Shown: in pieces, positions 35,456 through 44,700 of the stretch | Numbering within the stretch: position 1 is the stretch's first letter | Layout of the letters: every line of letters begins with the position of its first letter | Assembly: GCF_001884065.1 (NCBI RefSeq) | Contig: NZ_MACH01000081.1 | Span: forward strand, 62,001 to 126,000 | Direction: 5' to 3' | From: Bacillus proteolyticus | Lineage (GTDB): Bacteria > Bacillota > Bacilli > Bacillales > Bacillaceae_G | DNA: 64,000 nt | Notes under the pieces: model-generated | Databases searched by the model: none | The model's input: the letters and a program-made list of their open reading frames with translations, nothing else | Told to the model about the DNA's origin: nothing | Made by a program: the position numbers and the translations under genes

Positions 35456-36373
35456 TTAATTATTTTCTACTTTCTCTAACCCTTCAACCAATTGTTTCTT
35501 ATCTAGCCCTTCCCCGATTACTACCAAGTTTGTCGGGAAACCAAAATCTTGCTCCAGTAAAGTCGGTACACCAAACGAATATTGGAATAGATGAGGGTAT
35601 TTATCTCCATGGAATTTCACAAAACCTTTCACTCGATAAATACTATCTGGTAAATTCGAAAGCCATTCATATAATTTGTCTTGATCAATCGATTTCGTAA
35701 ATTGATACGTCATCGTTTGTATATGTAAATGCTGTTTAACATGAAGTGTCTCATGTTCCCCAGCACTCACATGTTCAGCTTCTTCTATATCATTTAAAGA
35801 TATATTACAATATTTTGTTTCAAACAATTTCGCATGACTATTTATTGCTTTCACTTCTTCAAGTACTTTGTTCTTATCTTCTTCTGTTAGTAAATCTGAT
35901 TTATTAATAAGAAGATGACTACCAAATTTCATTTGCTCATGCAGTAACTGTTGCACATTTGCACTTAATCTACTTCGATTTAGCCATCTTACTGCATCTA
36001 AAACGACTACAATTGATTTCACCTCTAAGAAAGGTGCTAAAATTGGTGATACACATGCATCTAACACTTCAATTGGATGTGCGACGCCTGTTGTTTCTAT
36101 GTAAATTACATCTGGTCTTTCTTGCTGATATAATGAATGTAATTGTATTTCAAGTTCTTCCTTTAACGTACAACAAATACATCCTTTTAGTAATTCTCTT
36201 AATACATTCTCTTTACCAATAATATCTGTATCTACTGAGTATTCACCAATTTCATTCATTAAAACAGCAACTTTTCTATTCTTCTTTTTCTCCGCTAATA
36301 ATAAATTTTGTAATAATGTTGATTTTCCACTACCTAAAAAACCACCTAATATATGAATTTCCACTTTATTCAT
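35456..36373 (-). CDS. G3E GTPase, CobW/YciC-like metallochaperone family (COG0523)
   Basis: This GTPase of about 305 residues has Walker A GGFLGSGKST near residues 10-19, the metal-binding CxCC motif (GCICC, Cys65, Cys67, Cys68), and the G-domain NKSD. These proteins deliver metal ions such as zinc or cobalt to client proteins. The start is uncertain: ATG 36371-36373 puts Walker A at the normal distance, whereas the frame runs to GTG 36485-36487, overlapping the upstream stop as GTGA. It lies directly behind a flavin amine oxidase, an unusual partner. Confidence 0.85.
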   Translation of the reverse strand: MNKVEIHILGGFLGSGKSTLLQNLLLAEKKKNRKVAVLMNEIGEYSVDTDIIGKENVLRELLKGCICCTLKEELEIQLHSLYQQERPDVIYIETTGVAHPIEVLDACVSPILAPFLEVKSIVVVLDAVRWLNRSRLSANVQQLLHEQMKFGSHLLINKSDLLTEEDKNKVLEEVKAINSHAKLFETKYCNISLNDIEEAEHVSAGEHETLHVKQHLHIQTMTYQFTKSIDQDKLYEWLSNLPDSIYRVKGFVKFHGDKYPHLFQYSFGVPTLLEQDFGFPTNLVVIGEGLDKKQLVEGLEKVENN

Positions 36374-36483
36374 TTGATCAACCATCCATTTCTTTATTTC
36401 AAACGTATTCAAAGCGTAATAATTACGATTTATATTTATCATTTTATTAAAAGAATAACAATTTGTAAATATATCTACTAGCT

Positions 36484-37920
36484 TCACTTTTCATTTACTT
36501 CATGAGCAACTCTAATTCCAGACTCAATCGCTCCCTGCATCCACCCATGTGTCAACGTTGTATGTTCTCCTGCAAAGTGTACGTTTCCAGCAGGCGACGC
36601 AATATAAGGAAATAATTCTAGCTCTTGGCCTGGTTCAAAAGCTGTAAATGCTCCGCAAGAATACGTATTCTTACTCCAGCTAAAAGATTCCCCTGTTATA
36701 AACTCACTATAGACTACATTCCCATAAATTTGCGCTAAATTTTTCAATGCGTAACAAATACGCTCTCTATGCGGGAGACTATCCCATGTTAATGCCTCAT
36801 CCGCCCACGTATAACTTGCTATAACAATAGCTGCCCCTGGTGACTGAATGCCATAACTCGGATAATATGTAAAACGTATCGGTAAATCTGTAATAGATTT
36901 ACCACCACACTGTCCCACTCTTTCCCAAAATCTACTTTTAAACTCTATCGCAATTTTAGTTGCAGCAATATAATTCAATTCACGAATTGCCCGTCTTTTA
37001 TAATAAGAGAATAAATGATACGGCTGGACTTCTACAAATCGCAAAGCTGAAAATGGAATTGTGACAATAGCGATGTCACCAGTTACTATACATGAATTTA
37101 ACGTTTGTTCATGTGTTACTTGCAGCATCACTTTATTATCTTCTTGTATTATTTTTTCTACTTTATAGGACATAAAAATATTATCCTTTAGCTGTGGCAA
37201 AAATGAATTTGGTAATGCGTCCATTCCGCCTGTTATCTCATAATATTTCGTCGTTGAAGTGAAAAAGATCATTTCTCGTAATACTTCAATTAAAGACATT
37301 CCCATGTATGCTTCCATATCAAGAAGTACTCCGATCATATCTATTGCCCCATCTGAATAATACTCGGTTAAAAATGAACCGAGCGAATATGTTTTATACT
37401 TTTTTTCAATGATAATCCAGTTTTTATTAGGATCTTTTTTAATAAAATTAAGTATTGGCTCTAATACTTCTAACATTAATTCTTCTGCCGTTTTCCCTCT
37501 TTCTTTTTCTAAAACTGGATATCCAAGTACACTTGGATCCTTTTCAAACACATCCAATCTCGTTATTTTATTATTCGTATACATTATATCTGAAGAAGTT
37601 TTATTAATAAAAAGGTTTAACGGTAGTTTAAATTTACGAATGTAGGCTAAAGTTAAATGATGAGTATCCGGAATACGCATAGGACCTGCGTTAAAATATA
37701 ATCCTGCGCTAAATGGTTCACGAATCGTATACACCCTACCACCTATTCTGTTATTCGCTTCTATAATCGTTACCTCGTGTCCAGCCTCTTTTAATAAAGA
37801 TGCTGCAACTAATCCAGACATCCCTGCACCGGCAATTGTAATCCGTTTGGGGGTATTCGTTTTGGCAAGCCCTTCATGAATAATTTGAAGCATTTCTTCC
37901 ATCGATAATGTCTTCCCCAT
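36484..37920 (-). CDS. Flavin monoamine/L-amino-acid oxidase family protein
   Basis: The 478-residue FAD enzyme has the dinucleotide motif ITIAGAGMSGLVAASLL near residue 23 and GGRVYT closing the FAD site. A C-terminal FAD signature GNVHFAGEHTTLTHGWMQGA is also present. It resembles B. subtilis YobN and L-amino-acid oxidases, producing imine or keto acid and hydrogen peroxide. ATG 37918-37920 follows AAAGGGG. It forms an operon with the G3E GTPase and is divergent from ldh. The substrate is not fixed by sequence. Confidence 0.9.
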   Translation of the reverse strand: MGKTLSMEEMLQIIHEGLAKTNTPKRITIAGAGMSGLVAASLLKEAGHEVTIIEANNRIGGRVYTIREPFSAGLYFNAGPMRIPDTHHLTLAYIRKFKLPLNLFINKTSSDIMYTNNKITRLDVFEKDPSVLGYPVLEKERGKTAEELMLEVLEPILNFIKKDPNKNWIIIEKKYKTYSLGSFLTEYYSDGAIDMIGVLLDMEAYMGMSLIEVLREMIFFTSTTKYYEITGGMDALPNSFLPQLKDNIFMSYKVEKIIQEDNKVMLQVTHEQTLNSCIVTGDIAIVTIPFSALRFVEVQPYHLFSYYKRRAIRELNYIAATKIAIEFKSRFWERVGQCGGKSITDLPIRFTYYPSYGIQSPGAAIVIASYTWADEALTWDSLPHRERICYALKNLAQIYGNVVYSEFITGESFSWSKNTYSCGAFTAFEPGQELELFPYIASPAGNVHFAGEHTTLTHGWMQGAIESGIRVAHEVNEK

Positions 37921-37985
37921 GCCAATTCCCCTTTTATGAAGGATTTTACTGAATTATATTCGTTTAACAGGATTCCTATGTTTCA

Positions 37986-38023
37986 TTCAAGTAATTGAGC
38001 GGATACATTTTCAATTACTTGAA
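37986..38023. promoter_or_regulatory. Inverted repeat between amine oxidase and ldh
   Basis: Perfect 13-bp arms TTCAAGTAATTGA and TCAATTACTTGAA are separated by 12 bp, about 98 bp before ldh and 66 bp before the oxidase. It is an operator or leader-hairpin candidate; it does not match the Rex consensus. Confidence 0.5.
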
Positions 38024-38045
38024 TATCTTTTATAAAATGTAATAA

Positions 38046-39065
<1,020 letters not shown>

Positions 39066-39080
39066 TCATATTTTTCAATC

Positions 39081-39117
39081 AAAAAAGCAATCCAATTTAT
39101 ATTGGATTGCTTTTTTA
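39081..39117 (+). terminator. Terminator of ldh
   Basis: A 16-bp stem AAAAAAGCAATCCAAT against its complement is followed by TTTTTT. Confidence 0.9.
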
Positions 39118-39180
39118 TATTTTTATAGTTCCCCCTCAATTTAAACGATAATATTATCTATAATAGAAAGGAGTGATTTT

Positions 39181-39465
39181 ATGAATGATTCTTGGACAAT
39201 TCTCCTCCTCTTACTAGCTGTAGCGGCATTAATACTTTTTCTCTTTTTAATCATCCGAACATTATTTCCAACCAAAAAATATGATAAGAATCTCGGATTG
39301 ATTCTTATTATTTTAAGCTTGTTAGCAATACCGATGAGTATCTTTCTTATAGGAGGATGGGCAGGTATGGGGGTTGGCATAATCGCGGTGTTTATTTTTG
39401 CTGCTGTTATTATAGCTTTAATTGCAAATAAATTTATAAAACTACCTCCTCCAAAGAAAAAATAA
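39181..39465 (+). CDS. YesK-like small membrane protein
   Basis: The 94-residue protein has three hydrophobic helices (about 6-27, 37-58, 62-84) and a Pro/Lys-rich tail (KLPPPKKK). Size and topology recall the YesK family of Bacillus, with no known function. ATG follows AGAAAGGAG with 7-nt spacing. It is monocistronic, and a bidirectional terminator overlaps its stop. Confidence 0.7.
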   Translation: MNDSWTILLLLLAVAALILFLFLIIRTLFPTKKYDKNLGLILIILSLLAIPMSIFLIGGWAGMGVGIIAVFIFAAVIIALIANKFIKLPPPKKK

Positions 39466-39509
39466 GAAATAACCGATGTTTTCCCCAAAAGACAACATCG
39501 GTTATTTCT
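39465..39509. terminator. Bidirectional terminator, yesK-like / AI-2E transporter
   Basis: A 16-bp perfect stem AGAAATAACCGATGTT and complement, with a 13-nt loop, lies between the convergent genes. Confidence 0.85.
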
Positions 39510-39510
39510 A

Positions 39511-40530
39511 TCACTTATTACTTTTAATCGATTTATCATTATTTACGTCAAGTACATCTAATAAAAAGATAAAGATCGGTATCCCGATAATAAGCCCCCA
39601 TATTCCGAGGAAATGCTCTGAAAAGATGAGAATCATAAATGTATAAAAGACAGGCAAATTCGTTTTTGCAGACATAAATTTTGGATTTAAAAAATAACTT
39701 TCAAGAGCATGGATTATTGTAATGAATACTAGTATATATACAACATACATAACTCCACCGACGTTATAGGCAATTATACAAAGTGGAAACAGGGAAATAA
39801 TAACACCAGCAACTGGAATCAAACCGAGTAGAAAGACCATGACAGCTAATACAAGGAGCTGTGGAAATCCTAAAATGACAAGTGCGATTACAGTGAGCAC
39901 ACAATTGACAACCGCAATTAAAAACTGTGCTTCAATCACCTTTCCAAACGATCTTGCAAATCTTTCGCCGAAATATGCAATCTCCTCATAAAAAACCTTT
40001 AATTTACTATCTTTAAATTTAGACGTGAATGAAATAATCCGCTCTTTTTCTAATAAGAAAAATAAGCTTAGAATAAGAGACAATAGTATTTGCAAACTTA
40101 CCTTTCCTATGTTTGCTATTGATTGATAAATGACATCCACACCTTGTTCAATATATTTTGATACTTCCATTTCATTAATTGCTGAAAGTACGTATCTAAT
40201 CATCTCATTATCAGGTGGATGTTGAAAAAATAATTTAAATTGATAAATTAATTGTGAAATTTGTATCGTTAGTACCGGTAAATACTTATACAATGTTGTG
40301 ACAATAAAGGTCACTAATATTATATATAAACAAGCAATAACTACCTTCCTATTCACTTTCAACTTCTTTGAAATAAAACGTTGAAACCGATCCATTAAAA
40401 ATGTCAGTATAAACGTAATTAAAATTAAATTGATCATACTTTTTAATCCATATAATACAAGCGCTAATATTATTAAAACGAGAAACCGTTGAAACCCTCT
40501 ACTTCGAAAAAAATTTTTCACTTCATTCAT
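39511..40530 (-). CDS. AI-2E-family transporter (UPF0118)
   Basis: The 339-residue membrane protein has paired N-terminal helices, a central soluble section (about 80-140), and five C-terminal helices including the family stretch LLGLIPVAGVIIS and GIWGLIIGIPIF. Relatives were proposed to export AI-2 or act as ion antiporters; the substrate here is unknown. AGGAGG-like GGGGGAGG precedes the start by about 11 nt. Confidence 0.88.
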   Translation of the reverse strand: MNEVKNFFRSRGFQRFLVLIILALVLYGLKSMINLILITFILTFLMDRFQRFISKKLKVNRKVVIACLYIILVTFIVTTLYKYLPVLTIQISQLIYQFKLFFQHPPDNEMIRYVLSAINEMEVSKYIEQGVDVIYQSIANIGKVSLQILLSLILSLFFLLEKERIISFTSKFKDSKLKVFYEEIAYFGERFARSFGKVIEAQFLIAVVNCVLTVIALVILGFPQLLVLAVMVFLLGLIPVAGVIISLFPLCIIAYNVGGVMYVVYILVFITIIHALESYFLNPKFMSAKTNLPVFYTFMILIFSEHFLGIWGLIIGIPIFIFLLDVLDVNNDKSIKSNK

Positions 40531-40579
40531 TAAGATTTAACCTCCCCCTTCAATGGATGGAAATTGAATATATTACATT

Positions 40580-40726
40580 TTATGAACTTCTATAGACAAT
40601 CTTTCTTACTAATTGGGCATAATCCTTTTTTTCTTTTTTAATGTCGGATTTTTCAACTCTATCTTTTATTTTTAGGTGGGTGTGTTCATACGCATATCCT
40701 ACGTTACCTTTCCCCATTTTTTTCAT
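40580..40726 (-). CDS. Small basic protein (48 residues)
   Basis: ATG 40724-40726 follows a strong GGAGG site. The product is very basic and hydrophilic (MKKMGKGNVGYAYEHTHLKI at the start, KKEKKDYAQLVRKIVYR near the end), without a membrane segment. Ribosome site and composition support a real gene; function is unknown. It sits 119 nt after another small gene on the same strand. Confidence 0.6.
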   Translation of the reverse strand: MKKMGKGNVGYAYEHTHLKIKDRVEKSDIKKEKKDYAQLVRKIVYRSS

Positions 40727-40775
40727 ATTGTTTCCTCCACTCTAAAAATTGTTCTTTAATAGATTTTTCATATTG

Positions 40776-40807
40776 AAAAAAGAGAGTTATCTATTACTTA
40801 ACTCTCT
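40776..40807 (-). terminator. Terminator of the 44-residue ORF
   Basis: A 9-bp stem AGAGAGTTA against TAACTCTCT is followed by TTTTTTC on the minus strand. Confidence 0.8.
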
Positions 40808-40845
40808 CTAGAAAAATGCTAAATGAAAAGCTTAATTATTTCAAT

Positions 40846-40980
40846 CTAATCATTTCTTTTTTGCATTTGCTTCGCTAACAATTCCTTCACTTGGTTATAC
40901 GTTAACCCTGAATTTTCATTTAAACGTTTTACTTCCTCAACGTTAGTACCTACCACTGTATATTTTTTCTCATCACTCAT
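40846..40980 (-). CDS. Small hypothetical protein (44 residues)
   Basis: ATG 40978-40980 follows AAAGGGAG. The product starts MSDEKKYTVVGTNVEEVKRL and is a soluble helical peptide. The stretch TNVEEVKRLNENS weakly recalls the repeat core of gamma-type small acid-soluble spore proteins (T-[ND]-V-x2-VK-x2-N). The size is shorter and the match too weak to name it. It has its own terminator. Confidence 0.65.
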   Translation of the reverse strand: MSDEKKYTVVGTNVEEVKRLNENSGLTYNQVKELLAKQMQKRND

Positions 40981-41164
40981 ATTTCCACTCCCTTTTTCAC
41001 CAGATCATTTTTTATATTTCTTCCCTAAACTCTTATAAATTAATACAAATAAGAAAACTGTACTAAATTTAATAAGTAAAGGGAATTCAGTTGCGTAAGA
41101 GGAATAGATAAAAAAATGTCGAATTTATTATACTTGTTGAATTTGAGGACTTGGAGGATACATT

Positions 41165-41584
41165 TTGAAAAAATATGAGTTTAAAAATAACATTCCAACA
41201 TTGGAAGAGTACAAATATTTGTGCGATTCTGTTGGATGGTCTAATTATATGAATTTTGAAGTAGCGGAAACATCCCTGAAGAATTCTATTCACTGCATCA
41301 CAGTCAAAGATAATGATCAAATTGTGGGTATGGGGAGAATTGTTGGCGATGGAGCTATCTATTTCTATATTCAAGATATAGTGGTTCATCCAGATTATCA
41401 GAAAAATGGTGTTGGTAAAGAAATAATGCATATTTTGGTTGAATACTTAAATCGAAATGCCCCGGATAAGGCGTTTGTTGGTTTGTTTTCATCACAAGGT
41501 AAAGAATCTTTCTATGAAAAATATGATTTTAAAGATTACTCACCAAACATGACGGGGATGTTTACTGTCATTTCAAAAAAATAA
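41165..41584 (+). CDS. GNAT-family N-acetyltransferase
   Basis: The 139-residue acetyltransferase has the acetyl-CoA loop VVHPDYQKNGVGKEIM (Q/R-x2-G-x-G/A pattern) and an upstream strand IVGMGRIVGDGAIYFYIQDI. It would acetylate an amine; the substrate is unknown. The start is TTG 41165-41167, fixed by TTGGAGG with 7-nt spacing. A degraded look-alike of its ribosome site and first codons appears about 45 nt downstream of its stop. Confidence 0.88.
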   Translation: MKKYEFKNNIPTLEEYKYLCDSVGWSNYMNFEVAETSLKNSIHCITVKDNDQIVGMGRIVGDGAIYFYIQDIVVHPDYQKNGVGKEIMHILVEYLNRNAPDKAFVGLFSSQGKESFYEKYDFKDYSPNMTGMFTVISKK

Positions 41585-41682
41585 GCATATAGATTATTGA
41601 TTGTAAGGAAAAACATCGATTCATATGGAGGAAATTGTTCTTGAAGTAACATTCCCAACAATAGAGTTTAAATATTACATAC

Positions 41683-41723
41683 GAAAGGACAGTACATATA
41701 TGGCTAATATGTACTGTCCTTTC
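41683..41723. terminator. Strong hairpin between GNAT and nitroreductase B
   Basis: A 17-bp perfect stem GAAAGGACAGTACATAT and complement, with a 7-nt loop, lies between the convergent genes. It probably serves as a terminator, though U-runs are poor on both sides. Confidence 0.65.
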
Positions 41724-41788
41724 ATTTATCTAACCTTTTCATTTTGATAAGTATATAACAGATTCCTTCTCGTTATATATTAAATTTC

Positions 41789-42391
41789 TTAATAAAATTT
41801 CACTACATCTTCAGTAGGTAAGAACGTTCTTTCTCCTGGTTGTTCATTTGGCTCACCAAATGGCATTTGACCTACTAAACTCCACTCTGCTGGAATGTTC
41901 CAAGTTTCTTTTACTTCAGCATCTACGATTGGATTGTAATGTTGCAGTGATGCGCCAATTCCTTCAGCAGATAATAGCATCCACACAGTATGTTGTAACA
42001 TTGCATTACCTTGATGAGACCAGAATGGGAATTGATTTTTATATAATGGTGCATTTTCTTGCATTTTTTCTACAGTTGCTTGATCTTCAAAGAATAGAAC
42101 TGTCCCTACACCTGCATGGAAACCTGTTAGTCTTTCTACAGTCGCCTCAAAGTTTTCTGCTGGTACGCGTGATCTAAGTGTTTCTTTTACGATATCCCAA
42201 AACTTTTCATGCTCTCCATCCATTAATACAACCATACGGCCACTTTGCATATTGAATGAAGTTGGTGCATGTAAAGCTGTTTTTAAAACTTCTTCAATTC
42301 TTTCTTTTGTAATTGCATCATTTTTTGTTACTTTACGAATTGAACGGCGGTTCACAATTGCTTCTTTTAAATTTGTTGTAGTTGCTGACAT
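41789..42391 (-). CDS. Nitroreductase-family flavoprotein (paralogue B)
   Basis: The 200-residue FMN oxidoreductase parallels paralogue A (14051-14650) throughout: IVNRRSIRKVTKND at the start, HAPTSFNMQSGRMVVL, and AEGIGASLQHYNPI. It follows the DsbA-like gene by 67 bp on the same strand, with AGGAGG-type TTTGGAGG before the ATG. The Rrf2 operator upstream of dsbA probably controls both. Reduction of quinones or nitro compounds during electrophile stress is the likely role. Confidence 0.88.
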   Translation of the reverse strand: MSATTTNLKEAIVNRRSIRKVTKNDAITKERIEEVLKTALHAPTSFNMQSGRMVVLMDGEHEKFWDIVKETLRSRVPAENFEATVERLTGFHAGVGTVLFFEDQATVEKMQENAPLYKNQFPFWSHQGNAMLQHTVWMLLSAEGIGASLQHYNPIVDAEVKETWNIPAEWSLVGQMPFGEPNEQPGERTFLPTEDVVKFY

Positions 42392-42458
42392 TTTAATTCC
42401 TCCAAATGTATGTTTTTTTATTTAAACAAATCAATTCGATTCTTTCATGCAAAACGAA

Positions 42459-43109
42459 TTAGCAATATCCATCCGTATTACATTGCATTCCTTCAAATGA
42501 ATTTGTTTTATCCTTTTCAATTTCTTTATCAATTACTCTTTGTAGTGTTTCTTTACTAGCCAGCCCTTGAATGACTTCATCACCAATCATGACAGTTGGT
42601 ACCGCCATAATATTCGCTTCATCATATGCATGCTGAATTGCTTCTTGATGTTTTTCTTTATATTTTCGAGTTACTAAAGCATCTTTAAATTCAGCTTCTG
42701 GAAGCCCTACTTCTACCGCTAGTTTTGTTAACACATCAATATCTTCAATGTTTTGTTCTTCTTGGAAAAATGCGGTGAATACGCGGTGATGATACTCATT
42801 TCCTAGCCCACGTTCTTTCGCAAATTCACATCCTTCAAAAGCTAAATGTGTATATGGATGCGGTGAAACACGTGGCAAGCGCATATCGATTCCTAATTTC
42901 TTCGCTGTAGGAAGAATGAAAGCATCCCATGAACCTAACTTTTCTGGCTCATTCCATGGATCTATTTTTGAATATGGACTTGGACGTAATTCAAATGGCA
43001 TCCATTCAATTTCTACATCTTTTTCTTTCGCTACTTCATCTAATGGACCTTTTGCTAAAAAACAAAATGGACATATAAAATCTGAGTATACTTTCATTTT
43101 TACAGTCAT
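42459..43109 (-). CDS. DsbA-family (FrnE-like) thiol oxidoreductase
   Basis: The 216-residue thioredoxin-fold protein has the active site CPFC at residues 13-16, the all-helical insert and the cis-Pro region MAVPTVMIGDEVIQG. There is no signal peptide, so it acts in the cytoplasm, as FrnE does in redox or 2-hydroxychromene-type isomerase roles. The C-terminus has two more cysteines (MQCNTDGYC). I choose ATG 43107-43109 after AAGGTG. A 19-bp operator lies 26 bp upstream. Confidence 0.88.
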   Translation of the reverse strand: MTVKMKVYSDFICPFCFLAKGPLDEVAKEKDVEIEWMPFELRPSPYSKIDPWNEPEKLGSWDAFILPTAKKLGIDMRLPRVSPHPYTHLAFEGCEFAKERGLGNEYHHRVFTAFFQEEQNIEDIDVLTKLAVEVGLPEAEFKDALVTRKYKEKHQEAIQHAYDEANIMAVPTVMIGDEVIQGLASKETLQRVIDKEIEKDKTNSFEGMQCNTDGYC

Positions 43110-43134
43110 AATTTTCACACCTTACCTTTATAGT

Positions 43135-43153
43135 TGTAATCAAAACAGTTACA
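43135..43153 (-). promoter_or_regulatory. Rrf2 operator candidate, copy 1 (dsbA)
   Basis: The 19-bp sequence TGTAATCAAAACAGTTACA is an imperfect palindrome. Apart from three central positions it is identical to copy 2 at 43631-43649 upstream of the Rrf2 gene. Confidence 0.7.
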
Positions 43154-43181
43154 TTAATAATAAAAAAATATAGATAATATT

Positions 43182-43613
43182 TTAAGCATTCATTTTCTCT
43201 TGTAAAGATTCAAACAACTGCCCCATCGTAATATTTTTCAAAACTTCTTCCATCGCGGATTGTGCTTGAATTAATATAACTTCTAACACCACTTGAATAT
43301 TCGCGCCAATTGGACAATCTGGATTTGGTTGCTCATGAATATGAAATAGTTTATCCTCTTCCACTACATTTACTGCATGATACACATCTAACAACGTGAT
43401 TTCATGTAAATCCTTTAATAACCCCGCGCCACCTGGTCCGCGATTTACGTAAACAAATCCAGCTTGTTTCAAGTACGACATTATTTTACGAATGACTACC
43501 GGATTTGTATTTACACTTTCGGCCATATAGTCTGAAGTGCAAAGTGAAGATGGATTGTTTTTTAAAATAGATAAAATATGAACAGCTATAGAAAAGCGGC
43601 TACTAATTTTCAT
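43182..43613 (-). CDS. Rrf2-family transcriptional regulator (YwnA-like)
   Basis: The 143-residue winged-helix regulator starts MKISSRFSIAVHILSI and has the recognition helix region NPVVIRKIMSYLKQAGFV and wing NRGPGGAGL. It has a single cysteine in the C-terminal region (NPDCPIGANIQ), so it is not a classical three-cysteine iron-sulfur Rrf2; one-cysteine thiol sensing is possible. I choose ATG 43611-43613 after GGGGTGG. It is upstream of the dsbA/nitroreductase genes, with matching operators before both units. Confidence 0.88.
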   Translation of the reverse strand: MKISSRFSIAVHILSILKNNPSSLCTSDYMAESVNTNPVVIRKIMSYLKQAGFVYVNRGPGGAGLLKDLHEITLLDVYHAVNVVEEDKLFHIHEQPNPDCPIGANIQVVLEVILIQAQSAMEEVLKNITMGQLFESLQEKMNA

Positions 43614-43630
43614 CGTAATCACCACCCCGA

Positions 43631-43649
43631 TGTAATCATTATAGTTACA
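43631..43649 (-). promoter_or_regulatory. Rrf2 operator candidate, copy 2 (rrf2 autoregulation)
   Basis: The 19-bp sequence TGTAATCATTATAGTTACA lies 17 bp before the Rrf2 start codon. With copy 1 it gives the consensus TGTAATCAWWAYAGTTACA. Confidence 0.7.
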
Positions 43650-43695
43650 ACAAAAAGATAAGTCAATCCTTTTCATAGATTTTTTATAAGCAAAT

Positions 43696-43730
43696 TAAAA
43701 AGTGTCCCATTATGATATATGAGACACTTC
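43696..43730 (-). terminator. Terminator of the second lysR
   Basis: AGTGTC-x-CAT pairs with ATG-x-GACACT and is followed by TTTTTAAT on the minus strand. Confidence 0.7.
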
Positions 43731-43733
43731 TTT

Positions 43734-44603
43734 TTATTCTGTAAATAGCGCTTGAAATTCTTCAATAAATAGCTGCACAGCAATTGAAGAATCCCTTAAT
43801 GATGGAACAGCTAAAGCAATTTCTCTCCATACTTGCGGTTCCAACTCTCTCGTTTGCACATTTTTTGGTAAATTTGTTAAAGATAATTCAGCTAATATTG
43901 CAATACCTAATCCTTCTTGAATCATATTTAAAGCTGTAGTAACGGTCGAAATTACATACTCAGCCCGAAGTGGTACGTTGGCTTGTTTAAACATATCAAT
44001 AATGGGTGGTTCGTATCCGCCCTTACATAATATGATCGGTTCATTCTCTAAATCACTAATTGTAATAGAGTCCTTCTTACAAAGAGGATGATCCTCTCTT
44101 AAGATAACAACCATTTTCCCCTTCGTTAATGGGACAATCTCCATATCTTTATTAGGCAAAATAACAATTCCTATATCAACAACCCTCGATACTAACCAAT
44201 CTTCAACTTCTTTAATCGTCCCTTCACAAAGAACGACTTCTAAGTTCGGATACTTCTCCTTAAAAAGATTTATCATTTTGGGTAAGAAATGCGCAGAAGC
44301 ACTCGGAAAACTCCCAATTCGAATCGTCCCAACTTCGTGCCCTTTCTCCATCGCAACTTCTTGTTCAATCTTCTCTACACCGTTCAAAATCTCTCTAATA
44401 TGTACAAGAATTCTGTTTCCTACATCCGTAACGAGTAATCCTTTTCGTTTATCACGTATAAGAATAGTAACTCCTAATTCTGACTCAATACTTGAAATCG
44501 CATGACTTACAGCTGGTTGCGTCATATTTAACACCCGAGCAGCCTTCGTAAAACTACCTAACTCAACAGTTTTTATTAATACTTGCAGTTGTGTAATGGT
44601 CAT
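43734..44603 (-). CDS. LysR-family transcriptional regulator (divergent from EamA transporter)
   Basis: The 289-residue regulator has an N-terminal helix-turn-helix (GSFTKAARVLNMTQPAVSHAI) and a full-length effector domain (GTIRIGSFPSASAHFLPKM onward). The divergent EamA exporter gene 97 bp away is its likely target. It probably senses a metabolite and switches export on. Confidence 0.92.
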   Translation of the reverse strand: MTITQLQVLIKTVELGSFTKAARVLNMTQPAVSHAISSIESELGVTILIRDKRKGLLVTDVGNRILVHIREILNGVEKIEQEVAMEKGHEVGTIRIGSFPSASAHFLPKMINLFKEKYPNLEVVLCEGTIKEVEDWLVSRVVDIGIVILPNKDMEIVPLTKGKMVVILREDHPLCKKDSITISDLENEPIILCKGGYEPPIIDMFKQANVPLRAEYVISTVTTALNMIQEGLGIAILAELSLTNLPKNVQTRELEPQVWREIALAVPSLRDSSIAVQLFIEEFQALFTE

Positions 44604-44700
44604 AACTAATCACTTATACTCCTTATAAAAAAGATTCATTTTATTTATCACAGTCGATATCATATCATAGTGAGATGAATAACACCAAGGAGGTTTTACA

